This document shows, in pieces, positions 38,679-48,183 of a stretch of DNA of 64,000 nt. The DNA comes from Filosporella fistucella. Lineage: Eukaryota > Ascomycota > Leotiomycetes > Helotiales. How positions within the stretch are numbered: the first letter of the stretch is position 1; the number at the start of each line of letters is the position of its first letter. The notes beneath the pieces were generated by a model. That model saw only the letters and a list, made by a program, of their open reading frames with translations, did no database searches and was not told where the DNA came from. Made by a program: the position numbers and the translations under genes. Where the stretch lies: NCBI GenBank assembly GCA_030077755.1, contig JAQJZZ010000011.1, forward strand, positions 1 through 64,000. The letters are read 5' to 3'.

Positions 38679-39842
38679 TCATCTCCCAACCAAGTTCTCG
38701 ACAAGTCTCACAACCTTCTCTGCCGATCCTGTGCTCCTCTGATACCCAGCCCCAGCATGTCCATAAGAGTGCACGATCCAAATACCGTCTACTTCCCCTT
38801 TCTCCACTTCCACTCTCGTGCCACCCTCCCTCCCAGGCCTGAGTCCCGCCTGCTCACTCAAAATCTCAAAATCTCCACCCGTGCCTCTCAACTCTTCGGC
38901 TAATTTCCACTTCTTGATCCTTTCTATGATTCTCTTACTCAATTCCTGGTCAACATCCGGATTCCAGTTTCCTGCTTCTTTGCAGCCACCTAGAATAGTG
39001 GTTCCAGAGCCAGGCCGAGGAATTACATAGGCAAGATCGGTGGAGGGTACAGATTGCGAGCGAGGAAAGGCGTCGTATGTGCGATCCATATTTGATTCGC
39101 CTTTGACAAGGATAGTTTGGCCGCGTATGGGGTATAACTTTGCTGCTTCTTCTTCGTCGACGAATTTCTTTGCACCTAAGCCGGTACAATTGATCACCCC
39201 TATTATGTCTTTTTCCTGGATCCCTTGACTTTGAGTGGCGATTGATTTGGCACTCTTGACAGCACCAGAAAGACCATTTGAGGTATCGAACGATGATTTG
39301 ATGAATGTGACATCCAGCCCTTTGAGTCTCCCAACCAGGAAATTAAGATGTTTCGGGACATCGATACAGGGAGATATGTATGAAATTCCCATTACTGCTT
39401 CACTAGGAGCATCTCTCTCATTCTTCAGATCCAAAACTTTGAAATTCCTTACTACATCTTTCCACCAGATTCCTCTCCCATCACCCCCCTCCGTCTCTCC
39501 GTTTTCTTCCCCAAAGTAACAACGGTTTTCTTTGAAAGCGATTCCCATTTCTTTCGCTAGCACAGGATCGGAATCTATTATTTCTGCCCATTTTTCAAAT
39601 GTTCTTGTGTCGAATGCTCGCATTTCTGTATCTGACGGTGAGGAGGTAGCTTGAGCTGACCAGTCACCACCTGCATATGGAGAAGTATAGGATATAGATG
39701 AGTCGCCAGGATAGTGGGCAGCTATTATTGTCAAGTTGAGATGAGAGGTGGAGGGTGTGGTTTTGAGTGTTAGAGCCGAAGTGAGGCCTGTGACTCCGGC
39801 TCCGAGTACGATAACATATTGTTTACCGGGTTCAGACGCCAT
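38679..39842 (-). CDS. D-amino-acid oxidase (FAD flavoenzyme)
   Basis: Intronless, 387 aa, normal length for the family. The FAD/ADP-binding motif VLGAGVTGLTSALTL lies at residues 12-26. SYTSPYAGGDWSAQA (about 50-64) is the segment around the flavin. GVINCTGLGAKKF (about 215-227), YPIRGQTILVKG (about 236-247), and TTILGGCKEAGNWNPDVD follow in the usual order. The C-terminal signature VHSYGHAGAGYQRSTGSA (about 360-377) fits the DAO pattern. It oxidises neutral D-amino acids to keto acids, ammonia and H2O2. Most fungal enzymes end in a PTS1 tripeptide such as SKL; this one ends in VGR, so peroxisomal import by PTS1 is not expected. It is convergent with the VHS/GAT gene. Confidence 0.93.
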   Translation of the reverse strand: MASEPGKQYVIVLGAGVTGLTSALTLKTTPSTSHLNLTIIAAHYPGDSSISYTSPYAGGDWSAQATSSPSDTEMRAFDTRTFEKWAEIIDSDPVLAKEMGIAFKENRCYFGEENGETEGGDGRGIWWKDVVRNFKVLDLKNERDAPSEAVMGISYISPCIDVPKHLNFLVGRLKGLDVTFIKSSFDTSNGLSGAVKSAKSIATQSQGIQEKDIIGVINCTGLGAKKFVDEEEAAKLYPIRGQTILVKGESNMDRTYDAFPRSQSVPSTDLAYVIPRPGSGTTILGGCKEAGNWNPDVDQELSKRIIERIKKWKLAEELRGTGGDFEILSEQAGLRPGREGGTRVEVEKGEVDGIWIVHSYGHAGAGYQRSTGSAEKVVRLVENLVGR

Positions 39843-40903
39843 ATTGATAATATCGGAGGGGCCTTTTCAGCGGGCAAAAGTGAAATAAAGCATAAAACGG
39901 CGGGTACTGAAGCTCAAAAAGTGGTGTTGTATTTGATACTATTTCTGGGGAAGAGTGGGGTATATGTCTTGCATATGTACGTACCAGGGGGGCCGGAAGC
40001 TAGTGTTCACGTGTGAAAACGTTGCAGATTGTAACCGATGAAGACTAAGAACGGTCGTATTATTCCTGGAATCGTATACCTCCGGTGGTAACCTTCCCAC
40101 TCGATAATATCTGCCCTGTGATCATAAGTATCTCATCAGACGCAAAGGCTATGCCGAATGGACCGTTGATTTAAGGCCTGATAATTGACTATTATAGGTC
40201 TATCCAGCCATACTCATAGGCATTCCACAAGAGATTAGTTGTATTTCAACATGATTGTGAACGCGTACTGAAGAAATTCTTCCTACTTCTATGAAACCGC
40301 ATCCAAGGAGAACATACGCTGATGTGTCGTGTACCATGCTCATTTGCCTCCTACAAGAACAAGAACAAATATCTTGAGCTGGTATCAACTTGGAGCATGT
40401 ACAGAGCATAGCCTAGAGACTTCTCCTGGTCCGTACACATTTCTGAGAACAGAAGTCGCCATGCGCGGAGATTTTATCGGTACCAGGGCTCAGAAATATC
40501 ACAGCAAGCAATGAACAGAGCAGGCCCAAAAGTCCATCCTAAAATGATTAAGCAAAAAAAAAGTAGTATAAAACATGCCTAGCAATGAAGAAAATAGGTG
40601 TTCCATAACGCAAAGTAATGAATGGCTAATAGACAGCAATTCTGCATATGGCACAATAAAGTCAGAGAATACAGATCAACAATCGTGCACCAATTCTGGT
40701 GCAATGTCTCTTGGTCATTTTCCTCATAATAGTTTAGCGCTTGCTAAACCATTAGGTTTTGAGATTCAATCCTGGAATATATTATTCATACACCAGTGAG
40801 GTAAACCTTACGTCTCAGTTTCAACCATGTCTATTCCCAGGCAACGCTCTAACACCCCTACAAATGGCTTCCTATCATACAGTCAACCTGCAACACCAGG
40901 ACC
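39843..40903. other. Intergenic, nothing recognised
   Basis: 1.06 kb between two minus-strand genes: promoter of the oxidase on the left and 3' region of GNA1 on the right. A poly(A) run of about ten bases at 40553-40563 is the only simple-sequence feature. Short frames (40200-40409, 40575-40799) lack support. Confidence 0.4.
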
Positions 40904-41625
40904 CTAGGATGTCTTACTCTTCATGTCCTTACTTGTACTGCCATCATAATAATGTGCCATCTCCAGTCCCGCTCTCTTGTATCCACATTTAACGTAGAAG
41001 CCCTCGTTTGCTTCACTGCAGTCAAGAATGCATTTATAGCATCCCACCTTCTCTGCTACAAAGTCCAGAGCTTGGATCAGCTTCAATCCCAATTTCTTTC
41101 CTTGTTGATCTTTCGCAACAGCGATGTCCTCGATATGTCCGACAAGTCCAAGGTGATGGATACTATCATTGTTAGCATAGCTTTGGCGCAAGTGGAAAAT
41201 ACTTACAACTTGCGCTCTACAATCAAAGCTCCAGTTCCCACAATTCTTCCTCCATCTTCAATCACTAGTAAATAGTATCCGCCCTTTCCTTGTGTATTCA
41301 TCCAGTCATATCGTCCATTCCATTCTTCCTCTGTGATATCTCCAACCGTGGTCAAAACTCGTAAACAATCGAGGAACCCAATGGCATAGTCTGATTTCCG
41401 CAGAGCTCTAATAGTGTATGTAGGTGGTAGGGAGGCAGCGATTTCAGGCGAGATTAACTCGTCGCCAAACAGGCCAGAGTCTTTGGCTTCTGCTGGTGCT
41501 GTCATGGTAATTGAGGGTGTTGTTAGATCGCTGGATGCATGTGCTGGTACAGGAACCCCATTTGTGACATTTGTCTCTTCTATCGAGAAGTTTGAGACTC
41601 CGTTAGTCAACGTAGTTTCTCCCAT
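40904..41625 (-). CDS. GNA1: Glucosamine-6-phosphate N-acetyltransferase
   Basis: Exons 41625-41207 and 41162-40904, 225 aa, with a 44-bp intron (GTAAGT, GCTAAC branch, ATAG). Splicing gives IVERKFIHHLGLVGHIEDIAV, the acetyl-CoA-binding core of GNA1. QGKKLGLKLIQAL is the pyrophosphate-binding loop (Q/R-x-x-G-x-G/A type) and ILDCSEANEGFYVKCGYKRAG is the substrate-side signature. The N-terminus is longer than in yeast (about 70 extra residues, Thr/Ser/Pro-rich) before LPPTYTIRALRKSDY. It acetylates glucosamine-6-phosphate in the cytosol, a step toward UDP-GlcNAc for chitin, N-glycans and GPI. Divergent from the class 3 lipase. Confidence 0.95.
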
Positions 41626-42441
41626 TGTGTTTGTGATCGTGGGAAGTGAACGTGAACAGGAAAGCAGCTGGGCATGTTGTCAGCGAAGTTCCCCGGCGAA
41701 ATGTTGGAGGATAACACACTGTTATAAACGGTATGAAGCCCAATTGACGGCTTGAGGCTGTGAAAATGTGTTTGGCAGACTCTCCTAGAGTATTTTGACG
41801 TGGTCAGCCCTTTTTTCTTGTGTTGGTATCGAGGACGAATTGTTTCTGCTCGTGTTCATTAAGTTTGGTTCCTGGTCTCAATGCTGATGCAGGGCTGAGC
41901 ATGCGGGTACAGCCGAGGACATGACTGCTATTTTTAGCAAGTGTCCCCCTATCTTCTCCCTCTACAGAAATCATGTTTTCATACCTATCCATACCATTCC
42001 ATTGATGCCTCAATATGACATCTATAGTCGCTTCTATATACCGGCGAAAGTCTGGGATTTTCATTGCTAGGAAATGATCGTCATGCATCTTTTACCCCTG
42101 AAACCTTACATGCACGCTGCCCGCAGTCCAGAAGCAGACCCCAGAAATTCAATCATTCTAAGAGGAGTATATTTCTATCAATGGGGTACAAAATGACCAT
42201 TTTCTTTTCCTTCAGAGTTGAAGGTATTTGCAATGTACAGTTCCATTCCTCGGTCACTATTTTGTCATCATTATTCTCCTTGTATACATTTCTTTTACAT
42301 CATCATATACCCCCCATTATCACATGCCTCGGATGAAACGCCGGGACACGTCAAGTTCTATCCAATCCAATGACCATCAAAGTCACATCTCAACATAACG
42401 CTACAAAACTTATCTCGCCACTTGAATGATGCCTCTAACAT
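41626..42441. promoter_or_regulatory. Divergent promoter region, GNA1 / lipase
   Basis: 816 bp separate the two divergent start codons. Frames inside it (41804-42088 minus, 42064-42336 plus) carry no motif. Pyrimidine-rich stretches precede the lipase start near 42280-42440. Confidence 0.4.
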
Positions 42442-45400
42442 ATGTTCCGTCGTCGACTTCACCCTCACAATATCGAATGGACCGAATATCGCAAACACAA
42501 TCTTATGGCAGATTCTACCTTAACATCAACAACAGATCCGGAACAGGATGAAGCTAAAGGGAAAGAAGTCGAGCATCCGGCCGGCTCCACGCTACTGCCT
42601 ACTCCCATCGCAAACGTTGTTAGCCTGGTGACCAGATCCAGCTCCTTATATCTTCAACTCGGGACATTCATTGGTGGTTTGGCTCTTAATGGCGCACGAG
42701 TTACTACTTTAACGGGGTTAGAGTTGAGCAGAGCTCTTATTGAGGGCATATTGAACCGAGCCGGGAAAGATGTAGCTGTGCGGAGTACTGGAGAGCTAGG
42801 AAGGACAGAAGCTGAAGGAGTTCTCGAAAGGAGTATAGGAACTTTGCATTCGACAATTACGAATATATCCTTCGCAGCATCGACCGGCTTTTATTTTTCC
42901 GCGGCGGCCCTCAGCTCTGCCGGCGATATCTCTCAACAATTGTTGGCGGCGTTGGACAGTATCCTTGGGAGCACAGATTCGAGTCGAGCCATCGCAAGCA
43001 TAATAACTCTGATCAGAAGGGAATTTCAAAATCCTGCTACAGGCCAGGAGGGGGAGAAAGTCGGAGTGGGGGATTTATTGCTTGGCATATGTGGATTAGC
43101 TTTGCTACAACGGTGGTGCAAGAAAATCACAAATGAGGAGTGCAGGGAAAGTCGATCCGAAGAAGTAGTCTGGGATGTTGTCATACTTGATGATGGTCGG
43201 AGAGCTGATGTTGTGGCACAATCCGCTGAGAAGGATTTGATCCGAGCAAACTCAATGTCCTTCGTCACAACAGATGGAGTCCAGGTAGTGCAAACCATAG
43301 AGAGGGAAGGCCGGAGCCAAGAAGATTCCGAGGACGACTTGCCAGAAATCAACCTTAAGCAAAGGATCATGAAAAATTTGCCAGCTGACGCTTCTATATC
43401 AATTACAACAGAAACAACTACTACAAAAACAATCACAGTAGAAATTACTGGGGCTCAGCCCACTAATTTTTCGCCCCCTCCTGGCGTAGAAATTGTTGAA
43501 GAGAATGCCCACCACACAGGAGTTGTTGATCTCGATGGGGAAGTCCTGACCAATGAGCAAAAGGTTGGGCTATTGATTCCTAGGTATCGAGTTGTATACC
43601 GAATCATTCGCAATAAGATGCGTGGTACCGATATTGAACCACAGGGGCTCATTGAGCATGAAGATGCTATTGAGCTGAGTGACGATGATTTGATGGACAC
43701 TCTCTCGAATGTGAAGCCGCTTGAATCTAGAAACTCCCAGCAAGTTACCGAAATAGACTCACCTCCAAGACCACCAACAAAAGATGGACGAAGATCTTCC
43801 ACGAGCAGAATTCCGGAGACATCCGAGCCTGGAGATGAAAAACACTTTGGATTGTCTTCCATCCCAGTCCGTAAAAGCACAGAGCATGTTGCAAACCAGA
43901 AGCGTTCAAGAAAACCCATGAGTGCTGCGTCCTCAATCAGTGGATCTGAGCTCCCTCCTACAAAGAAATCGACTATAAAATCGCTGCCAGCTAAAAAGTC
44001 GAAGCAAGAAAGACCTACCCAAAAACCGACGGAAAAGAAAGGGTCCTTCCGAAATGCTCTGAAGAAAGGCTCAACAACAAGCCTATCCAATTTATGGAAT
44101 AAAGATGCTGCTGAATCCTCCTCCAAAGCCACTGTTCGTCCTCCATGGGGTGTCCCAAATCCTACCCCCAAATCTCAGCTCCCAATCCCGCAGCGAAATT
44201 CGAGCATTATTCCCGCTCGCGATGCACCACGACCACCTCAACGTGGTAATCCAAACTATTTCTCATCAAAAGATCTCGGACAATCTGAGATACAGCGGAG
44301 TCCTTCAATAACAAGCTATTATTCAGTCCATGAGAGAAGGCGTGATTCGATGATATCGCAGACAGATACATACTCGTTACATTCGGCAGAGACACGACCT
44401 GGATCGCCCACTGCATTTCGGACGCAATTGAAGGCTCAAAGCAGCCTTCTTCGAGCACGATCTGAGAAAAATATTGTTAAACAACAACCACCTTCGCCGG
44501 CACTGCATCATCGAAGATCCAAAAGTCATGTGCCTAGCATTTATACTCTTCAAACAAATAATTCGGGCACATCATTGGTTCTCGCAAGTCAACCTCGCAG
44601 AAGTGCATTTCAAGACTCGAAAACCCTTGAATCTTTGATGCACACTGGCTTTGTTGATGGCTTGTTCCCACAGCACCACATTGTCAGGAATATTACAAGA
44701 TTTGTTCGCTTTGCATCTGCGTCCTATGGTGCAAGCTTTCTTAGGGTTATGGGAATTACAACATCAAGCTCTCAATCGAAGGAGATTGACACTGCTCATC
44801 ACCATGAACATCATTCGTTCTCAACGCATACTCAACTACCACCCTCTACAATACTTCTGTCATCCTTCGTCGATCCGCAAGGTGGCACAGACTCAACCGG
44901 GAATACCAACACTGGCGTACCAATGGTTCACTTTGTATCCTTGGATCACGACTCCAAAGCAGTGGTTCTAACTTGTCGTGGCACTCTTGGTTTCGAGGAT
45001 GTTCTAACAGATATGACTTGCGATTACGATGAGATTGCGTATCGAGGGAAATCATACAAAGTTCACAAAGGAATCCATGCATCAGCTCGCCGTCTTCTGG
45101 ATGGTGGAGGGGGTCGTGTCATGGCTACTATTACTGCAGCATTGGAAGAGTTTCCAGATTATGGCCTTGTCATGTGCGGGCATTCTCTCGGTGGTGGAGT
45201 GACAGCATTGCTGGCTGTTCTCATTTCCGAACCATCATTTGATCCAGCCTCTACGGCTTTCTTTACAGCAGCAGAATATTCTCCGCCTCAACTCCTCCTA
45301 GGCACTGCATCCGAGCAAGGTACCGCTCCTTCCAGAATCCATCTCCCATCTGGTCGTCGAATTCATGTGTATGCATATGGTCCACCAGCAACTATGTCGC

Positions 45401-45936
45401 CTTCTTTGCGCCTTGCAACTCGTGGTCTAATCACCTCAGTAATCAATGGCCAAGATCTCGTTCCATATCTTTCCCTCGGCGTCTTGCACGACCTGCAGGC
45501 TGTAGCTCTCGCTTTCAAAACAGACGACTCCGGTGCAAAAGGGGAAGTCCGAAAACGAGTTTGGGCAGGCATCACAGGTTCATTTGCAGATAAATGGTAT
45601 GCCAATCGCCCAGCTGGTGTTACTGAAGGAGAAGATGATCAATGGGCCTACTCTGCTCTAAAAGCATTGAGGGCAAGTATGTTATCGGCGAAATTGCTCC
45701 CACCTGGAGAAGTGTTTATGGTGGAGACTATGCCTGTGCTGCAGCGAGATACGTTCGTACGGGAGGAAAGTCGAGGGCTTGGGAGACCGGCCACGAGATG
45801 TGTGCTGAAGTATGTCAGGGATGTAGAGAAGAGGTTTGGAGAAGTGAGGTTTGGTGGAAGTATGTTGCTAGATCATAGTCCGGGGAGGTACGAGGTGAGT
45901 CTCGGGGCGTTGGGGAAGGGTGTTCTAGAGGTTTGA
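42442..45936 (+). CDS. Class 3 lipase, diacylglycerol-lipase-like
   Basis: Intronless, 1,164 aa. The N-terminal part (about 50-190) has amphipathic or hydrophobic helices (LYLQLGTFIGGLAL, GFYFSAAALSSAG) that may hold it on a membrane. Residues about 430-720 are disordered, basic and Ser/Pro-rich. The catalytic domain begins near residue 800: VVLTCRGTLGFEDVLTDM, then nucleophile elbow MCGHSLGGGV with Ser915, HVYAYGPPATMSP, and NGQDLVPYLS with Asp1005. The architecture, a small lipase_3 core in a long protein, fits fungal sn1-specific diacylglycerol lipase-like enzymes. These release fatty acid from DAG or TAG; the exact substrate is unknown. It is divergent from GNA1. Confidence 0.9.
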   Translation: MFRRRLHPHNIEWTEYRKHNLMADSTLTSTTDPEQDEAKGKEVEHPAGSTLLPTPIANVVSLVTRSSSLYLQLGTFIGGLALNGARVTTLTGLELSRALIEGILNRAGKDVAVRSTGELGRTEAEGVLERSIGTLHSTITNISFAASTGFYFSAAALSSAGDISQQLLAALDSILGSTDSSRAIASIITLIRREFQNPATGQEGEKVGVGDLLLGICGLALLQRWCKKITNEECRESRSEEVVWDVVILDDGRRADVVAQSAEKDLIRANSMSFVTTDGVQVVQTIEREGRSQEDSEDDLPEINLKQRIMKNLPADASISITTETTTTKTITVEITGAQPTNFSPPPGVEIVEENAHHTGVVDLDGEVLTNEQKVGLLIPRYRVVYRIIRNKMRGTDIEPQGLIEHEDAIELSDDDLMDTLSNVKPLESRNSQQVTEIDSPPRPPTKDGRRSSTSRIPETSEPGDEKHFGLSSIPVRKSTEHVANQKRSRKPMSAASSISGSELPPTKKSTIKSLPAKKSKQERPTQKPTEKKGSFRNALKKGSTTSLSNLWNKDAAESSSKATVRPPWGVPNPTPKSQLPIPQRNSSIIPARDAPRPPQRGNPNYFSSKDLGQSEIQRSPSITSYYSVHERRRDSMISQTDTYSLHSAETRPGSPTAFRTQLKAQSSLLRARSEKNIVKQQPPSPALHHRRSKSHVPSIYTLQTNNSGTSLVLASQPRRSAFQDSKTLESLMHTGFVDGLFPQHHIVRNITRFVRFASASYGASFLRVMGITTSSSQSKEIDTAHHHEHHSFSTHTQLPPSTILLSSFVDPQGGTDSTGNTNTGVPMVHFVSLDHDSKAVVLTCRGTLGFEDVLTDMTCDYDEIAYRGKSYKVHKGIHASARRLLDGGGGRVMATITAALEEFPDYGLVMCGHSLGGGVTALLAVLISEPSFDPASTAFFTAAEYSPPQLLLGTASEQGTAPSRIHLPSGRRIHVYAYGPPATMSPSLRLATRGLITSVINGQDLVPYLSLGVLHDLQAVALAFKTDDSGAKGEVRKRVWAGITGSFADKWYANRPAGVTEGEDDQWAYSALKALRASMLSAKLLPPGEVFMVETMPVLQRDTFVREESRGLGRPATRCVLKYVRDVEKRFGEVRFGGSMLLDHSPGRYEVSLGALGKGVLEV

Positions 45937-46544
45937 TAGAAGTAGGAACTTGTAGGCTCAATATTATGTGTTTACGTGTTTAAACGTTCCAAATCTCAAT
46001 CTTGCGTAAATATATCTACAAATGCTGATCTTCCCCATACGAATGGGACTTACGTCCAGATATCAAAATTTATCATTTCTAACCCTCCTTGTGACCTATG
46101 CTCTCCTGCGTAATAATGTTATTGTTCTACAATTCAACTTTATTGTTTACCCATGCCCAAATTGGGCCCTGGCCATTTCTCTTTTAGTGAGAAGTTTACA
46201 GTCTCAACTTACCAACTTGGATCAATTCAAAGTTTTACTTCAGAGACCAATTCTCGAGTTCGGCTTCGAATCGTACAAGATTCTCCCCTTACGCACTGAT
46301 CTTGGCCAGAGGTATATATAGGTAGTCTTCACATTCATTCCAAACCATGCAAGGATTTCTGGATCCGCAATTCACCATCGTGGGACCCGTCCCAGGATGT
46401 GGCAAAGCATGTCTATGACCGTGATTCCTGCTTGAAAACAACTGCCTATGGCTATATTATGTAGGTATTTAGACTCCCCCTAAAGTTATCAGAACTCATC
46501 TTGTCGTAACTACCAAGCCATCCCGACTTCATGATTTTTACTGT

Positions 46545-46660
46545 TATCGTAAACTCTTTCTTCTGTCAACTCCTCCTGTTATCAACTCTTCTTATCGTCA
46601 ACTCTATCTACTGTCGTCTCCATTAGCTGTGAATCTCGTCTGTTGTCAACACTCCCCGCG
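46545..46660 (+). repeat. Degenerate (TCAACTC..) repeat tract
   Basis: Several imperfect units of the form TGT(C/TA)TCAACTC(T/C)TCT follow each other, for example at about 46563, 46579 and 46597. The same core (GTCAACTTCC, GTCAACAATT) recurs at about 47340-47425. It may be the relic of a minisatellite. Confidence 0.5.
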
Positions 46661-47573
46661 ATCAATCTCCCGCCTCTCTTTTCCTCCCTTGTGCTTGTCG
46701 GGGCGTGGATACTCAACCAACTTCTCCATATCTGGTATTTACTCGCAAGAAATTATTACATCACATGAATAATACTAATCATATCAAACCAGGCTTGCCT
46801 GCAAAGCCAGCAGGCACAATTTCCCGACAAATTCATCATGAAGTTTCTCCATTGTTACAACCTCAGTATAGGAGAAAGAACTGTTCATATACCTCCACTA
46901 CTCGCCGCTGTTCCTTCCCAAACTCGTGTCCAATACCCAGAGCATGAAATTTGGAAATTACAAGAAAATTCAGTCACAGTTATGCTAATGAGATGAACTT
47001 CTTCACCTTCGATGCTACTACTCAAATTGAATGTCCAAAGACTGCAACTTCGCTTCAGATGTACACTTCCTCAGCTCATCTTCATTTTACCTTCCACTTT
47101 CTTCAGGCTTCCTACATAGATCCTACGTATATAAACAACTCTAGGACTAAATGGTCTCAACAACTAAGTAACCCAGAACAAACTTTCGCCTTATGGGGGT
47201 CGGCTGTTGACTTGCTTTCTCAGTCACGTTACAGGCTAGGCAAGATGTTCCTCTGTCGTCATGATAGATTAAATTACTCGAGGGGACTGGGCAAATTTGG
47301 CTACGCCGGGGTATTGAAGTGACTTACCAAAAACAGTTATTTTTGTTGTCAAACTATTATTGTCGTCAACAATTACTCCCGTCAACTTCCATTATCGTCA
47401 ACTTCAGCCATGGTCAACCTCCAAACTATCATCTCATATATTCACCGTCATCAATACCACCCACCTTCTCCGCCCATCCCTACGCCTCTTCAATCTACAC
47501 TCACTCCATGAGCTATTAAATAAACTCAAAATTCCAGTCCAAAGCCTAGCAAGACGCCCTATGAAATCAGCGA

Positions 47574-47598
47574 AAGCTGCGGGTGGCACCCACTGGCT
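47574..47598 (+). repeat. 25-bp direct repeat, first copy
   Basis: AAGCTGCGGGTGGCACCCAC plus TGGCT, exactly repeated at 47661-47685, 87 bp downstream. Each copy contains the palindromic GGGTGGCACCC, which could form a small hairpin. Confidence 0.8.
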
Positions 47599-47660
47599 GG
47601 TGCCAGGATGAGGAGATGTCTCTATATGACTAAGGAGCTCGGAGGCTGTCCCAACAGCCG

Positions 47661-47685
47661 AAGCTGCGGGTGGCACCCACTGGCT
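47661..47685 (+). repeat. 25-bp direct repeat, second copy
   Basis: Exact copy of 47574-47598. The flanks (CGA/CCG before, GGTGCC/ATGAGA after) differ, so the identity is limited to the 25 bp. Confidence 0.8.
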
Positions 47686-48183
47686 ATGAGACACTGGAGG
47701 AGCGTCAGAAGTGAGGCGGGGTTTATATACTTTACATTATTGTCCTCTGGGCGTTCCATTTAAGATGATACCAGGTTGTGGAAGTTGTGTAGGAGAAGTC
47801 GTGTAAATGAAGCAATAAACTCAATAACTTAATCTGTATGTTTTGCTTCTACCTGGCGGCCAAGTCTTCGAACTCAAGGTTGATGGTTATTACGAAAACA
47901 GCTGTATGGGTTAATATGTATGTCAAGTGGTGATTTTATTCTTTCGCTGAAATGCACTACCCTTAGCCATATAATGCTCATTTTCAATCTCATCTTCCAT
48001 GAAATTATACCGTTTCATCATTCATATTCATTGACACACTACCTCATCCTTATGCAATCTCAAATAAGTATATACACCATCCATCCCAGCTCCGAGCGCA
48101 CTTTCAATCTAGATCCTAAACTCCTTTTCCCCCAGACATTGGTTTGAACCTCTCTATCTCTTGGCACCTATTACTATAATCCC

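Larger units (their letters stand above)
45937..48183. other. Intergenic with degenerate TCAACT repeats
   Basis: 2.2 kb without a supported gene. Loose repeats of TCAACTC with spacing of 15-25 bases occur at 46545-46660, and similar GTCAACTTCC units at 47340-47425. A 25-bp duplication is listed separately. Frames such as 46951-47322 have no motif. Confidence 0.45.

Noticed and set aside
43455..44171. 238-codon minus-strand frame inside the lipase gene
   Set aside because: Overlaps fully with the intact lipase frame; no motif; shadow frame.
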